Source: Paracoccaceae bacterium (GTDB lineage Bacteria; Pseudomonadota; Alphaproteobacteria; Rhodobacterales; Rhodobacteraceae). From it: a stretch of 64,000 nucleotides of DNA. Positions 8,244-17,255 of the stretch are shown piece after piece. How positions within the stretch are numbered: position 1 is the stretch's first letter; every line of letters begins with the position of its first letter. Both the position numbers and the translations under genes were made by a program. Location: the NCBI GenBank assembly GCA_006226775.1, contig SBGD01000021.1:1-64000 (forward strand), in the 5' to 3' direction. The notes beneath the pieces are model-generated. The model searched no databases and was not told where the DNA came from. It saw only the letters and a list, made by a program, of their open reading frames with translations.

Positions 8244-9269
8244 ATGACCACCCCCGACCCTGACCTGCGCCCCGAACCGCGCCCCGAGGATGCCGACCGC
8301 GCGCTGCGCCCGCAGGCGCTGGCCGACTTCATCGGCCAGGCCGAGGCCCGCGCCAACCTGCGCGTCTTCATCCAGTCCGCCCGCCAGCGGGGCGAGGCGA
8401 TGGATCACACGCTTTTTCACGGCCCTCCCGGCCTCGGCAAGACGACGCTGGCGCAGATCATGTCGCGCGAGCTGGGGGTCAATTTCCGCATGACCTCCGG
8501 CCCGGTGCTGGCCAAGGCCGGGGATCTCGCGGCGATCCTGACCAACCTCGAGTCGCGTGACGTGCTCTTCATCGACGAGATCCACCGGCTGAACCCGGCG
8601 GTGGAAGAGGTGCTCTACCCGGCGATGGAGGATTTCGAGCTCGACCTGGTGATCGGCGAAGGCCCCGCCGCGCGCACCGTGCGGCTCGAGTTGCAACCCT
8701 TCACCCTGGTCGGCGCCACCACCCGGCTGGGGCTTCTGACCACGCCCCTGCGCGACCGCTTCGGCATCCCCACACGGCTCAACTTCTACACCATCGACGA
8801 GTTGCACGAGATCGTCAGCCGCAACGCGATCAAGCTCGGCGTGCCCGCCGACAGCGACGGCGCGCGCGAGATTGCCCGCCGCGCCCGCGGCACGCCGCGG
8901 ATCGCCGGGCGGCTGCTGCGCCGGGTGGTGGATTTCGCCGTGGTCGAGGGCGATGGCCATATCACCCGCGCGCTGGCCGATGGCGCGCTGACCCGGCTGG
9001 GCGTCGACAACCTCGGGCTTGACGGCGCCGACCGGCGCTACCTGGCGCTGATCGCCGAGAACTACGCGGGCGGCCCGGTCGGGATCGAAACCCTGTCTGC
9101 CGCGCTCAGCGAAAGCCGCGATGCGCTGGAAGAGGTGATCGAGCCCTTCCTGCTGCAACAGGGCCTGATCCAGCGCACCCCGCGCGGGCGGATGCTGGCG
9201 CACAAGGCCTGGCGCCACCTGGGGCTGGCGGCGCCGCGACAGCCGGGACAGAGCGACCTGTTCGAGTAG
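8244..9269 (+). CDS. ruvB: RuvB, Holliday junction branch-migration ATPase
   Basis: AAA+ motor of 341 aa that drives branch migration with RuvA. Walker A is GPPGLGKT (residues 60-67), Walker B is FIDEIHRL (about 109-116), and the sensor 1 region [18 protein letters not shown] follows. The C-terminal winged helix (about 265-330) binds DNA. Length and start are typical. Third gene of the ruvCAB run, 73 bp after ruvA. Followed by dispersed repeat copy 2 and the convergent priA. Confidence 0.97.
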   Translation: MTTPDPDLRPEPRPEDADRALRPQALADFIGQAEARANLRVFIQSARQRGEAMDHTLFHGPPGLGKTTLAQIMSRELGVNFRMTSGPVLAKAGDLAAILTNLESRDVLFIDEIHRLNPAVEEVLYPAMEDFELDLVIGEGPAARTVRLELQPFTLVGATTRLGLLTTPLRDRFGIPTRLNFYTIDELHEIVSRNAIKLGVPADSDGAREIARRARGTPRIAGRLLRRVVDFAVVEGDGHITRALADGALTRLGVDNLGLDGADRRYLALIAENYAGGPVGIETLSAALSESRDALEEVIEPFLLQQGLIQRTPRGRMLAHKAWRHLGLAAPRQPGQSDLFE

Positions 9270-9306
9270 CGGTTGCGGGACGGCCTGGCGGAAACCCCGG
9301 GTCCGG

Positions 9307-9369
9307 GAGGGGGCCAGCCCCCTCGGCCTTCGGCCTCACCCCCGGGATATTTGGGAAACCGGAGAAGGA
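9307..9369 (+). repeat. 63-bp dispersed palindromic repeat, copy 2
   Basis: Inverted copy of 1870-1932 (59/63 identity), placed between the convergent ends of ruvB and priA. It contains GGGGGCCAGCCCCC and GGCCTTCGGCC, both self-complementary, so as RNA it would fold into two hairpins and could help to terminate both genes. Confidence 0.85.
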
Positions 9370-9439
9370 CTGGGTAAGGGCGGGCGTCCGGTGTCGGCCT
9401 TGACCTTCGGGGGGCATGGGAGCGTCGGCAGGGAGGCGC

Positions 9440-11635
9440 TCACAGAAAACTCTGCGGATCGATATCCACTGCAAGTCGCAACTGGCCCTTGATCGGGAAT
9501 TGCCCGACCCATTCCGCCAGCGCCTCCTGCAGCGCCACGCCCTTGGCCGCCTTGACCAGGAGCCGCACCCGGTGCCGCCCCCGGACCCGCGCGATGGGCG
9601 CCGGGGCCGGGCCATAGACCTGCGCGCCGACCCGGCGCAGGGCGGCGTCGTTGCGCGCCAGGGCATTGCCCAGATCGAAAGCCTCCTGCGGGTTGGGCGA
9701 GGACAGGATGATGCCGGCCAACCGGCCATAGGGCGGCACCCCGGCCAGGCGGCGCTCGGCGGCCTCGGCCTGCCAGAAGTCCTCCTCGTTGCCGGCGAGG
9801 ATGGCGCGGATCACCGGGTGCTCGGGCTGATGGGTCTGGATCAGCGCGGTGCCCGGCTTGTCGGCCCGCCCCGCCCGGCCCGCGACCTGGCGCACCAGCT
9901 GGAAGGTCCGCTCGGCGGCGCGCAGGTCCGAGCCGTGCAGGCCCAGGTCGGCGTCGATCACGCCGACCAGCGTCAAGAGCGGAAAGTTGTGCCCCTTGGC
10001 CACCAGCTGCGTGCCGATGATGATGTCGGCGCCGCCGCTGGCGATCTCCTCGATCTGCTCCTTCAGCGCCCGGGCCGAGCCGAAGAGGTCCGACGACAGC
10101 GTCGCCACCCGCGCCTGGGGAAACAGCGCCACCGCCTCTTCCGTCAACCGTTCGACCCCCGGGCCCACCGCCGCCAGCCGGTCCTCGGCCTCGCAGGACG
10201 GGCAGACCGTGGGCATCGGCGTGCTCTCGCCGCATTGGTGACAGACCAGCCGCTTGAGAAACCGGTGCTCGACCATGCGCGCGTCGCAATGCGCGCATTC
10301 GATCTGATGGCCGCAGGCGCGGCAGAGCGTGATCGGCGCGAAGCCCCGCCGGTTGATGAACAAGAGCGACTGCTCGGACCGGGCCAGCCGCGCCTCGACC
10401 GCCTTTTGCAGTGTGGGCGAGATCCAGCGGTCCGAGGGCAGCTTTTCGCGCCGCATGTCGATCGCGCGCATCTCGGGCAGCACCGCCTCGCCGAAGCGCG
10501 AGGTCAGTTCCAGCCGGGTGTATTTCCCGGCCTCCGCATTGGCCCAGCTTTCCAGCGAGGGCGTGGCCGAGGCCAGCACCACCTGCGCGCCTTCGATCGA
10601 GGCGCGCAGCACCGCCATGTCGCGGGCATTGTAGAGCACGCCGTCGGCCTGCTTGTAGGAGGTGTCGTGTTCCTCGTCGACGACGATCAGCCCGAGGTCG
10701 CGGAACGGCAGGAACAGCGCCGAACGTGCGCCCACCACCATCTGCGCCCCGCCCTCGCCCACCATCTTCCAGCAGCGGCGGCGCTCGGTCTGGGTGACGC
10801 CGGAATGCCATTCGGCGGGCAGCACGCCGAAGCGCGCCTCGACCCTTGTGAGGAACTCCTGGGTCAGCGCGATCTCGGGCAAAAGCACCAGCGCCTGGCG
10901 GTCGCGCCGCAGGCAGTCCGCCACCGCCTCGAGGTAGACCTCGGTCTTGCCCGAGCCGGTGACGCCGCGCAGCAGCGTGGTGGAATAGCCCTTGTCCATG
11001 GCGGCGTGCAGATGGGCGGCGGCCGCGGCCTGATCCTCGGTCAGCGCCTTGCCGGGGCGCGCGGGGTCGAGCCTCCGGTAGGGCGTGTCGCGCGGCGCCT
11101 CTTCCTCGCGCACCACGCCCTGCGCCGCCAGCCCCTTGATCACCGAGGTCGAGACCCCGGCCATCTCGGCCAGTTCCTTGAGGGTGAAGGCCAGTTGCCC
11201 GTGATCCTCCAGCACCTCCAGAACCGCGCGGCGGGCCTTGGTGTCGCGGTCGGGCTGGCCTTTGCCCCGGCGATAGATCTTGCGCATGCCCGGCGTGTCG
11301 CCCAGCCCCGGCGCACGGGTGGCCAGCCGCAGCATGGCGGGCAGCGGGGTCAGCGTATAGGCGCCCGCACGCTCCAGGAACCGCCGCATCCCCTCGCGCA
11401 TCGGCGCGGCATCGAGCACCCGCAGAACCTGGCGCAGCCTGGCGCGGTCAAAGCCGCCGTCGCCCGCACCCCAGACCACGCCCGCCATCCGCCGCGGCCC
11501 CAGCGGCACCTCGACAAAGGCGCCCAGGTGGCAGCCGCCCTCGGGCGCCAGGTAGTCCAGCACGCCGGACAGATCGCCCAAGCCCTGGGTCAGCAGCACG
11601 CCGACCCGGTCGCCTTCGTCAAAATAACTCTTCAT
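9440..11635 (-). CDS. priA: PriA, primosomal replication-restart helicase
   Basis: Protein of 731 aa, the normal length. It reassembles the replisome at stalled forks and recombination intermediates. Visible parts: N-terminal 3'-DNA-binding domain, helicase core with GVTGSGKTEVYL (Walker A), VVDEEHD (DEAH-type box) and LFINRRGF, then eight zinc-binding Cys in four CxxC pairs starting at CRACGHQIECAHC, and C-terminal helicase motifs (GTQLVAKGHNF). The frame opens at 11692, but the family-like start is the ATG at 11635 (MKSYFDEGDRVGVLL). Upstream DNA carries DnaA-box-like sequences. Confidence 0.96.
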   Translation of the reverse strand: MKSYFDEGDRVGVLLTQGLGDLSGVLDYLAPEGGCHLGAFVEVPLGPRRMAGVVWGAGDGGFDRARLRQVLRVLDAAPMREGMRRFLERAGAYTLTPLPAMLRLATRAPGLGDTPGMRKIYRRGKGQPDRDTKARRAVLEVLEDHGQLAFTLKELAEMAGVSTSVIKGLAAQGVVREEEAPRDTPYRRLDPARPGKALTEDQAAAAAHLHAAMDKGYSTTLLRGVTGSGKTEVYLEAVADCLRRDRQALVLLPEIALTQEFLTRVEARFGVLPAEWHSGVTQTERRRCWKMVGEGGAQMVVGARSALFLPFRDLGLIVVDEEHDTSYKQADGVLYNARDMAVLRASIEGAQVVLASATPSLESWANAEAGKYTRLELTSRFGEAVLPEMRAIDMRREKLPSDRWISPTLQKAVEARLARSEQSLLFINRRGFAPITLCRACGHQIECAHCDARMVEHRFLKRLVCHQCGESTPMPTVCPSCEAEDRLAAVGPGVERLTEEAVALFPQARVATLSSDLFGSARALKEQIEEIASGGADIIIGTQLVAKGHNFPLLTLVGVIDADLGLHGSDLRAAERTFQLVRQVAGRAGRADKPGTALIQTHQPEHPVIRAILAGNEEDFWQAEAAERRLAGVPPYGRLAGIILSSPNPQEAFDLGNALARNDAALRRVGAQVYGPAPAPIARVRGRHRVRLLVKAAKGVALQEALAEWVGQFPIKGQLRLAVDIDPQSFL

Positions 11636-11969
11636 GCCCTGCGGTTCTTCTGTCTGCCGCCCCGAGGTATGCGAGCGGGGGGCGAATGCCAAGGTGCCAG
11701 CAGGCCGCGCAGCGGCACTCCGGCGGGTGCGGGCATTGTGTCCACAGGCTTGCCCACAGGCCGGATTGCGCAGCCGCGGCGCGGGTTGTCCACAGCGCGC
11801 GGCGGGCTTGTGTCACAAAAGCAACCTTCGGCAGGCTTGCCCCCGGCACGCGCGGCACCAGCGTTGACTTCGGGGCACAACTTCAAGAAACCCGTGAAAG
11901 CTGCTCTAAATTATGGCGAAATTCATGGCCCTGGATGATAAGGTCCGGCAAAGCGACGAAGGGAATCGC
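11636..11969. promoter_or_regulatory. Divergent region with three DnaA-box-like motifs
   Basis: About 330 bp between priA and the DUF484 gene. Within 60 bp there are three related motifs, TGTGTCCACAGG (ending 11748), TTGCCCACAGG (11750-11760) and TTGTCCACA (11786-11794). The last differs from the TTATCCACA DnaA-box consensus at one base; the other two differ more. They could be DnaA sites for control of priA or of the xerC operon, or chance in GC-rich DNA. No gene is seen here. Confidence 0.3.
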
Positions 11970-12680
11970 ATGACCACCAGCCTCAAGATCGACGACGACC
12001 TCCGCGCCCGGATCATCTCGCGTCCTGACGTCATCCTCGATGACCGCGACCTCATGCACGCGCTGATCGCCGCCAATGAAAAGGCGATGGGCACCAATAT
12101 CGTCGACCTGCGCGGCATCGCGATGGAGCGGCTGGAGCGGCGCCTCGACCGGCTGGAAGACACCCATCGCAGCGTGATCGCCGCCGCCTATGAGAACCTC
12201 GCCGGCACCAACCAGGTGCACCGCGCCATCCTGCGGATGCTCGACCCGGTGGATTTCGAGGCCTTCCTGCGCAACCTCGGCACCGAGGTGGCGGATATCC
12301 TGCGGGTCGACGTGGTGCGGCTGGTGCTGGAAAGCGGCGAGCGTGCCGATGACGATCCGGCGATCCGCAAGCTGTCGGACGTGCTGATGGTGGCCGAACC
12401 CGGGCTGATCGCCCGCTACCTGACCGAAGGCCGGATGGGCGGGATCCGCCCCGTCACCCTGCGGCAACTGGCCGAGGGCGACCGCGCGATCTATGGCGAG
12501 AAGGCGCCCGACATCCGCTCCGAGGCCTGCCTCGTGCTCGATTTCGGCCCCGGCCGCCTGCCCGGGATGCTGGCGCTCGGCGCCGAGGATCCGCATCAGT
12601 TCACCCCGCAACAGGGCACCGACCTGCTGACATTTTTCGGCGGGGTCTTCGAGCGCTCGATGCGCCGCTGGCTGGCGTGA
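11970..12680 (+). CDS. DUF484 family protein
   Basis: Protein of 236 aa with a GAF-like domain, the usual partner encoded before xerC in proteobacteria. The N-terminal part has ILDDRDLMHALIAANE and a coiled segment with many Arg/Glu (ERLERRLDRLEDTHRS, about residues 52-67). The C-terminal part, from about residue 90, is the GAF-like region. Function is not established; a ligand-sensing role is only inferred from the fold. Start at 11970 gives the family N-terminus; upstream frame to 11913 adds 19 unlikely residues. Its stop overlaps the xerC GTG by four bases (GTGA). Confidence 0.85.
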   Translation: MTTSLKIDDDLRARIISRPDVILDDRDLMHALIAANEKAMGTNIVDLRGIAMERLERRLDRLEDTHRSVIAAAYENLAGTNQVHRAILRMLDPVDFEAFLRNLGTEVADILRVDVVRLVLESGERADDDPAIRKLSDVLMVAEPGLIARYLTEGRMGGIRPVTLRQLAEGDRAIYGEKAPDIRSEACLVLDFGPGRLPGMLALGAEDPHQFTPQQGTDLLTFFGGVFERSMRRWLA

Positions 12681-13612
12681 GCGGCGCCGCCCTCTTCATC
12701 TCTCCCGCAGCGCGTGACGCGCTGGAAGACTGGCTGACCCAGTGCCGCGCGCTCAAGGGCCGGGCCGAAAACACCATCGAGGCCTACCGCGCCGATGTGC
12801 TGGGCTTTCTGGCCTTCATGACCCAGTACCACGGCGGCACCCAGGGCCTCGGCCCGCTCAGCCGCATCACCCTGCGCGACATGCGCGCCTGGATGGCGGC
12901 CACGCGCAGCCCCGATGTCGGCTCGCGCACGCTGGCGCGCAAGCTCTCGGCGGTCAAAAGTTTCTATCGCTGGCTGGCCGAGCGCGAGGGGTTCGAGCCC
13001 ACCGCCGTGCTCTCCACCCGCGCGCCGAAATACACCCGCAAACTGCCCCGGCCGCTGGCCGAGGATGCGGCGAAGCGGATGATCGACACGGTGGAATTGC
13101 AAAGCGAGACCGCCTGGATCGCCGCGCGCGACATGGCGGTGGTGACGCTGCTCTACGGCTGCGGGCTGCGGATTTCCGAGGCGCTGGGGCTCAACCGCGG
13201 CGCGGCGCCCCTGGGCGACAGCCTGCGCATCGTCGGCAAGGGCAACAAGGAGCGGGTGGTGCCGGTGATCCCCGCCGCGGCCCGGGTCGTGGACGCCTAT
13301 CTCGCGCTCTGCCCCTTCGATCTGCCCGCTGACGCGCCGCTGTTTCTGGGCGCCCGCGGCGGGCGGCTCAATCCGCGGCTGGTACAGAAGGCGATGCAGC
13401 AGGCCCGGATGCAGCTTGGCCTGCCCGCCACCGCCACGCCGCACGCCATGCGCCACAGCTTTGCCACCCACCTGCTGAATGCCGGCGGCGACCTGCGCGC
13501 CATCCAGGAGCTTCTGGGCCATGCCTCGCTGTCGACAACCCAGGGCTATACCGGGATCGATACCGCGCGCCTGCTCGAGGTCTACAACATGGCGCACCCC
13601 AAGGCCGGATAG
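12677..13612 (+). CDS. xerC: XerC, site-specific tyrosine recombinase
   Basis: Tyrosine recombinase of 311 aa that with XerD resolves chromosome dimers at dif. The N-terminal core-binding domain spans about residues 8-110. The catalytic residues are all present: Arg165 (GCGLRISEAL), Lys188 (GKGNKER), His256 and Arg259 (HAMRHSFATHL), His282 and Tyr291 (LLGHASLSTTQGYTGI). Length fits XerC/XerD. GTG start at 12677 overlaps the DUF484 stop, so the pair is translationally coupled. Confidence 0.93.
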   Translation: MSGAALFISPAARDALEDWLTQCRALKGRAENTIEAYRADVLGFLAFMTQYHGGTQGLGPLSRITLRDMRAWMAATRSPDVGSRTLARKLSAVKSFYRWLAEREGFEPTAVLSTRAPKYTRKLPRPLAEDAAKRMIDTVELQSETAWIAARDMAVVTLLYGCGLRISEALGLNRGAAPLGDSLRIVGKGNKERVVPVIPAAARVVDAYLALCPFDLPADAPLFLGARGGRLNPRLVQKAMQQARMQLGLPATATPHAMRHSFATHLLNAGGDLRAIQELLGHASLSTTQGYTGIDTARLLEVYNMAHPKAG

Positions 13613-13631
13613 CGCCACGAGGGCCGGGGGG

Positions 13632-13676
13632 CAAAAATCCTTCAGGATTTTTGGCAAATTCCCTTCAAGGGAATTT
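13632..13676 (+). terminator. Two adjacent perfect hairpins after xerC
   Basis: CAAAAATCC-TTCA-GGATTTTTG (13632-13653) is followed after 2 bp by AAATTCCC-TTCAA-GGGAATTT (13656-13676). Both are perfect short stems, and the first ends in a T run, as in an intrinsic terminator. The paired layout is repeated elsewhere in the window with other stem sequences (see 35039-35083, 20775-21106, 29585-29622). Confidence 0.7.
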
Positions 13677-13872
13677 CGCCCGGGACCGAGCGGCAAGGCC
13701 CCTGCCCCCCGACGGCGACAGCCCAAGCCGCCGCGCTTGCGGATCAGCGCCATGCTTGCCCCCTGACAGGCGCGCACCAGAGCGTCGAAGCCCGCGACCG
13801 ACCCGGCCCCTGCCCCATGGGTCCGGCTGACAAGGAGCTCGTCGCGCGGCGCGCAAAACGGCACCATCGCGG

Positions 13873-14331
13873 TCACTCCAGGGTGTAGAGCTGCACCAGC
13901 ACCTGCGCCGCGCGCCGGGTCCCGGTGCCGACAAAGATCATCCGGTTGACCCAGGCAAAGCGCGGATCGCCGGTCTCCAGCCGCGCGGTGGTGCGCATGT
14001 AGATCAGCGCCGGGTCCACGTCTTCGCCGCGGGCAATCGCCGCGATCACCTCCGGCGGGCCATGCCGCACCCCCTGGTTGACGATCTCGATCAGCGCGCC
14101 GTCACGGGTCTCGAAAGCATAGCGGGCATCCAGATCGGCGCTGCCATCGGCAAAGATGGTCTGCCAATCGGCGCCGAGGTTGAGGATCCTGCCCTCGACC
14201 TCGCCCGTCACCCGCCCGCCGATGATCGGAATGATCCGCCGCTGACCCGCACGCCCCGGCCCCATCTCGCGGAGCGGGGCGAGGTCCATCTCCAGCAGGC
14301 AGAACTTCTTGAGGACCGGGTCCGGCAGCAT
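13873..14331 (-). CDS. DUF3237 family protein
   Basis: Protein of 152 aa with the DUF3237 layout: a beta-barrel-like start, GRVTGEVEGRILNLGADWQ (about residues 38-56), DLDARYAFETRDGALIEIVNQG (about 66-87) and the C-terminal AWVNRMIFVGTGTRR. These proteins usually sit next to amidohydrolases, short-chain dehydrogenases and TRAP transporters for aromatic or lactone compounds; biochemical role unknown. The start ATG at 14331 overlaps the stop of the upstream remnant ORF (ATGA). It is the only member of the local island that looks intact, and may be inactive in practice if its pathway is lost. Confidence 0.8.
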   Translation of the reverse strand: MLPDPVLKKFCLLEMDLAPLREMGPGRAGQRRIIPIIGGRVTGEVEGRILNLGADWQTIFADGSADLDARYAFETRDGALIEIVNQGVRHGPPEVIAAIARGEDVDPALIYMRTTARLETGDPRFAWVNRMIFVGTGTRRAAQVLVQLYTLE

Positions 14332-14819
14332 CACGTCAACCCCGGGCGATGCGCGGCATCGTTCTTCAGGATGGCCTCGCGGACCTCTGCCTTGAACGGC
14401 GCTTTCTCGAAGGCTGCCGGCCATTTATCCGGCGAGATCATCGGCCAATCCGAACCTAAGCGCGCCTTTTCCAGCATCGAATTGGCGTAGCGGATCAGGA
14501 TCGCCGGGAAATGATCCGCCGACCGGCCGGAAAGATCGATAGGGACGTTGGGCTTGTGCGATGCGACCGCCAGCGCCCGCTTCTGCAAGACGTCGCGCCT
14601 CTCATGCGCCATCCTGTGCTCTCGAAACCGCGATCTCCGTCTCATCCGTACGTCCCCTCGCCAGATCCGCTGCATCATCTCGCGCAGCCGGGCCCGGTCC
14701 TCCTTCGATATGACGGCAAAGAGCGCGACCGTCACCCCCTCCGGCACCTTCGTGAAGAAGCCGCCGATCTCTGCCAGCAGCGCGTCGCACATGGCTTTGC
14801 GCTTGTCGGGCCGTGTCAT
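14331..14819 (-). pseudogene. Composite remnant: tautomerase-like start joined to amidohydrolase C-terminus
   Basis: An open frame of 162 codons that appears to be pieces of two genes. Residues about 1-42 (TRPDKRKAMCDALLAEI ... VALFAVISKED) resemble a 4-oxalocrotonate tautomerase lacking its N-terminal Pro strand. Residues about 85-162 (HKPNVPIDLSGRSADHFP, LGSDWPMISPDKW, EVREAILKNDAAHRPGL) match the C-terminal end of an amidohydrolase-2/ACMSD-type enzyme. The middle 40 residues are Arg-rich and unlike either. I read this as deletion debris, not a working enzyme, although it is still open and could be translated. Confidence 0.65.
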
Positions 14820-14821
14820 CG

Positions 14822-15168
14822 TCAGCGTGGCAATGCCGCCTGCCCCACCTGCCCGTCCTCGTAAGCCACCGAGGCAGTGTTGATCCCAACTCTACGCTCG
14901 CCGCTCTCCAGCGCATCGAGACCCACCATGCGCCGGGTGGCATGGCTCATCACGTTGAAGGTGCCGTAGAGGTTCACCCGGATGGACCGGTCAAAGACCT
15001 CGAGCCCCGGGTTGCCTTCGCGGTCCACAACCTTTGCCGCCAGCCCGACCCCGGCGCAGTTCTCCACGATCCGCGGCACCTGCCCCAACGCGCCACATGC
15101 CGCGCCATCGCCGCCCCCAGCCCGCTTTCACCGCCGGTCACAAGTGCCGCCTGTCCGGAAATCTCCAT
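14822..15168 (-). pseudogene. Broken short-chain dehydrogenase/reductase
   Basis: The start is intact: ATG at 15168 behind GAGAGG, then MEISGQAALVTGGESGLGAA with the TGxxxGxG cofactor motif (one G is E here). After about 25 residues the frame is lost, roughly 50 residues are missing, and the family sequence resumes in another frame (IVENCAGVGLAAKVVDREG, then IRVNLYGTFNVMSHATRRM). It ends at GQVGQAAL, before the catalytic YxxxK. It most resembles the 3-hydroxyacyl-CoA dehydrogenase type II (HSD17B10-like) group. Internal deletion, frameshift and C-terminal truncation make it non-functional. Confidence 0.8.
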
Positions 15169-15237
15169 GCCGCGAATCCTCTCTCGATCATGGTCTAGTT
15201 GTGCCACATATCTATTTTCACACAACGCTTCGCAGCC

Positions 15238-15298
15238 CCAGGTTCTTCTTCGGTTCGGAAATATCCCGGGGGGTTTGGGGGGCAGAGCCCCCCAACGC
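15238..15298 (-). repeat. Dispersed repeat, divergent copy 3
   Basis: Shares the GGTTCGGAAATATCCCGGGGG core of the 1870 and 9307 repeats. The distal part is different and forms its own hairpin, TTGGGGGGC-AGA-GCCCCCCAA. Lies between the broken SDR and the broken TRAP permease. Confidence 0.65.
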
Positions 15299-15354
15299 CT
15301 GCGTGGCGTGAACGCAAACTGACCTGCGCGCGCAGCGCTCCTGTGGATCAGACG

Positions 15355-16252
15355 CTACCCGGGCAGCAAAAACAACGTGATCGCCGGAAACAGCACCAGG
15401 ATCACCCCCGGACGATATCCGAGGTCACGAACCAGATCACCGCCTTGCAGGTCTCTACCATGGGCGTGGTCTTGTCCATCGCGTTGATGATGAAGAGGTT
15501 CATCCCCACCGGCGGGGTGATCAGCCCGACCTCGACCACGATCAGCACGAGGATGCCGTACCAGATCGCCACCTTTTCGATCTCGATGCGGTTGGCCATG
15601 CCTTAGGTCATCCGGATACCCAAGCCTTGCATCTGCTCGCGGGTCAGCTCCATCCTCGCCGCCAGCACCTCGCGCGCGGCATCGGCCTGCAGTGCCGCCA
15701 GGTCGACAAAGTCGAAATCCATCACCGAGATCACCGGAAAGCAGATCGGGATGGTCAAAAGGATCATCGACAGCGAATCCATCAGGTAGCGGAAGATCAG
15801 GTAGAAGCCCAGGATCATGATCAGCACCAATCAGGGGCTGAATCCCCGGCACGAAGGCGGCGAGAAACAGCTTGGCGATGTTCTGCCCGGTCAGGATGGC
15901 ATGGATCACCAGGATCACCGAGGGCGGGATCAGGATGCCCGGGGTGCCGCCCGCCGCCAGCGTCGCCGTCGAAAACCCGTTGGAATAGCCGTGTCGCTTC
16001 GACTCGGGCAGCGCCACGCGGCTCATGGTGCCGTCGGTGGCCCGCCCAGCTCGAGAAGGCTCAATGGATTGCTCCTTCGGAATGCGGCATGAAGCGCCGT
16101 CCCGTGGCCGCCATCGCCACCCGCCCGAAGGCGCACCAGCCCGCCACGTTGGTGGCGACAAGCGCGGCGACAAAGGCGCCGGTAGAGGCCCACCAGACCG
16201 GGAACTGCAGCAGGAAGGTGGTCTCGCCATTGCCGTATTTGCCCAAATCAAG
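15355..16252 (-). pseudogene. Degraded TRAP transporter genes (dctQ C-terminus and dctM)
   Basis: Reading right to left: 16061-16246 encodes the C-terminal part of a TRAP small permease (LGKYGNGETTFLLQFPVWWA). From about 16050 to 15840 a central DctM segment appears (MSRVALPESKRHGYSNG, then ILIPPSVILVIHAILTGQNI). Then about 150 codons are missing and the frame shifts to LMDSLSMILLTIPICFPV (15603-15830), ends in a stop, and resumes at 15599 with the DctM C-terminus (VEVGLITPPVGMNLFIINAM). Stops, frameshifts and a large deletion rule out function. Substrate of the parent importer is unknown; its neighbours suggest an organic acid. Confidence 0.85.
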
Positions 16253-16497
16253 GCTGACCCGCCCCGGCCTGTTTCATGACGCGCGTCTTGCGGCGCCGCG
16301 GTCGATACTCTTTTGCCGCGACTGAGGCTTTGCGGCCTCGCCCCGGGCTGATCCTGCGCCGGGCGGGGCGCCGCTCTTCGGCCCGGTCTGCAGCGTCGCA
16401 AGTCCCTTGCCCACAGGCGGATTTTTGGGCCACACTGTGGGCCACACTGACAGCACGCCCCATTGAATCCAACCGCCATTTCGGACATGAGAGGGTG

Positions 16498-17190
16498 ATG
16501 ACCAAGCTCCGCGCTCTCTCGATCCACTGGCTTACCGCGACCGGAGCCGTCTTTGCCATGCTGGCCCTGCTGGCCGCGGTCCGGGCCGACTGGCCGATGA
16601 TGTTCGTCTGGCTGGTGGTGGCCTTCGCGGTCGACGGGATCGACGGGCCGCTGGCGCGCAAGTACGACATCAAGGTCAATGCCCCGCGCTTCGACGGCGT
16701 GCTGCTCGACCTGATCATCGACTACCTCACTTATGTCTTCATCCCCGCCTTCGCGCTGTTTCAGTCCGGGTTGCTGCCCGGCTGGCCCGGCTGGATCGCC
16801 ATCATCGTGGTGACCTTCGCCAGCGCGCTCTATTTCGCCGATACCGGCATGAAGACAAAGGACAATTCCTTTGCCGGCTTTCCCGGCTGCTGGAACATGG
16901 TGGTGCTGGTGATGTTCGCCATCGCCCCGCCGCCGCCGGTGATCCTGGGCATCGTGGTGATCTTTGCCGTGGCCATGTTCCTGCCGCTGAAATTCATCCA
17001 CCCGGTGCGCACGATGCGCTGGCGCGGCCTGTCGCTGCCCGTCGCGCTGGCCTGGACCTTCTTTGCCGGCTGGGCGGCCTGGGTGAACTTCCACCCCGAA
17101 AGCTGGGCGCATTGGGGGCTGGTGGTGACCTCGGTCTACCTGACCCTGGTCGGCATCGCGCAGCAGATCATCCCTGAACGCACCGGCTGA
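16498..17190 (+). CDS. pcs: Phosphatidylcholine synthase
   Basis: Integral membrane CDP-alcohol phosphatidyltransferase of 230 aa that condenses CDP-diacylglycerol with choline to give phosphatidylcholine, a route typical of alphaproteobacteria. The catalytic motif is seen as DGIDGPLARKY followed by FDGVLLDLIIDYLTY (about residues 44-76). About eight hydrophobic helices are present. The start at 16498 has GAGAGGG about 5 nt upstream; the frame extends to 16276 through a repeat-like, Arg-rich leader that I exclude. Stands alone next to the decayed island. Confidence 0.92.
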   Translation: MTKLRALSIHWLTATGAVFAMLALLAAVRADWPMMFVWLVVAFAVDGIDGPLARKYDIKVNAPRFDGVLLDLIIDYLTYVFIPAFALFQSGLLPGWPGWIAIIVVTFASALYFADTGMKTKDNSFAGFPGCWNMVVLVMFAIAPPPPVILGIVVIFAVAMFLPLKFIHPVRTMRWRGLSLPVALAWTFFAGWAAWVNFHPESWAHWGLVVTSVYLTLVGIAQQIIPERTG

Positions 17191-17255
17191 GCGCGCCGGG
17201 ACCCCACGCCTTATCCCCCTTCCCCCCGGGCGCCGGGACGACTATCTGATCGGTC

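Noticed and set aside
9416-11938. Plus-strand open frame of 840 codons opposite priA
   Set aside because: It is antisense to an unmistakable priA, is rich in Arg/His/Gln/Pro without any family signature, and is explained by third-position GC bias.
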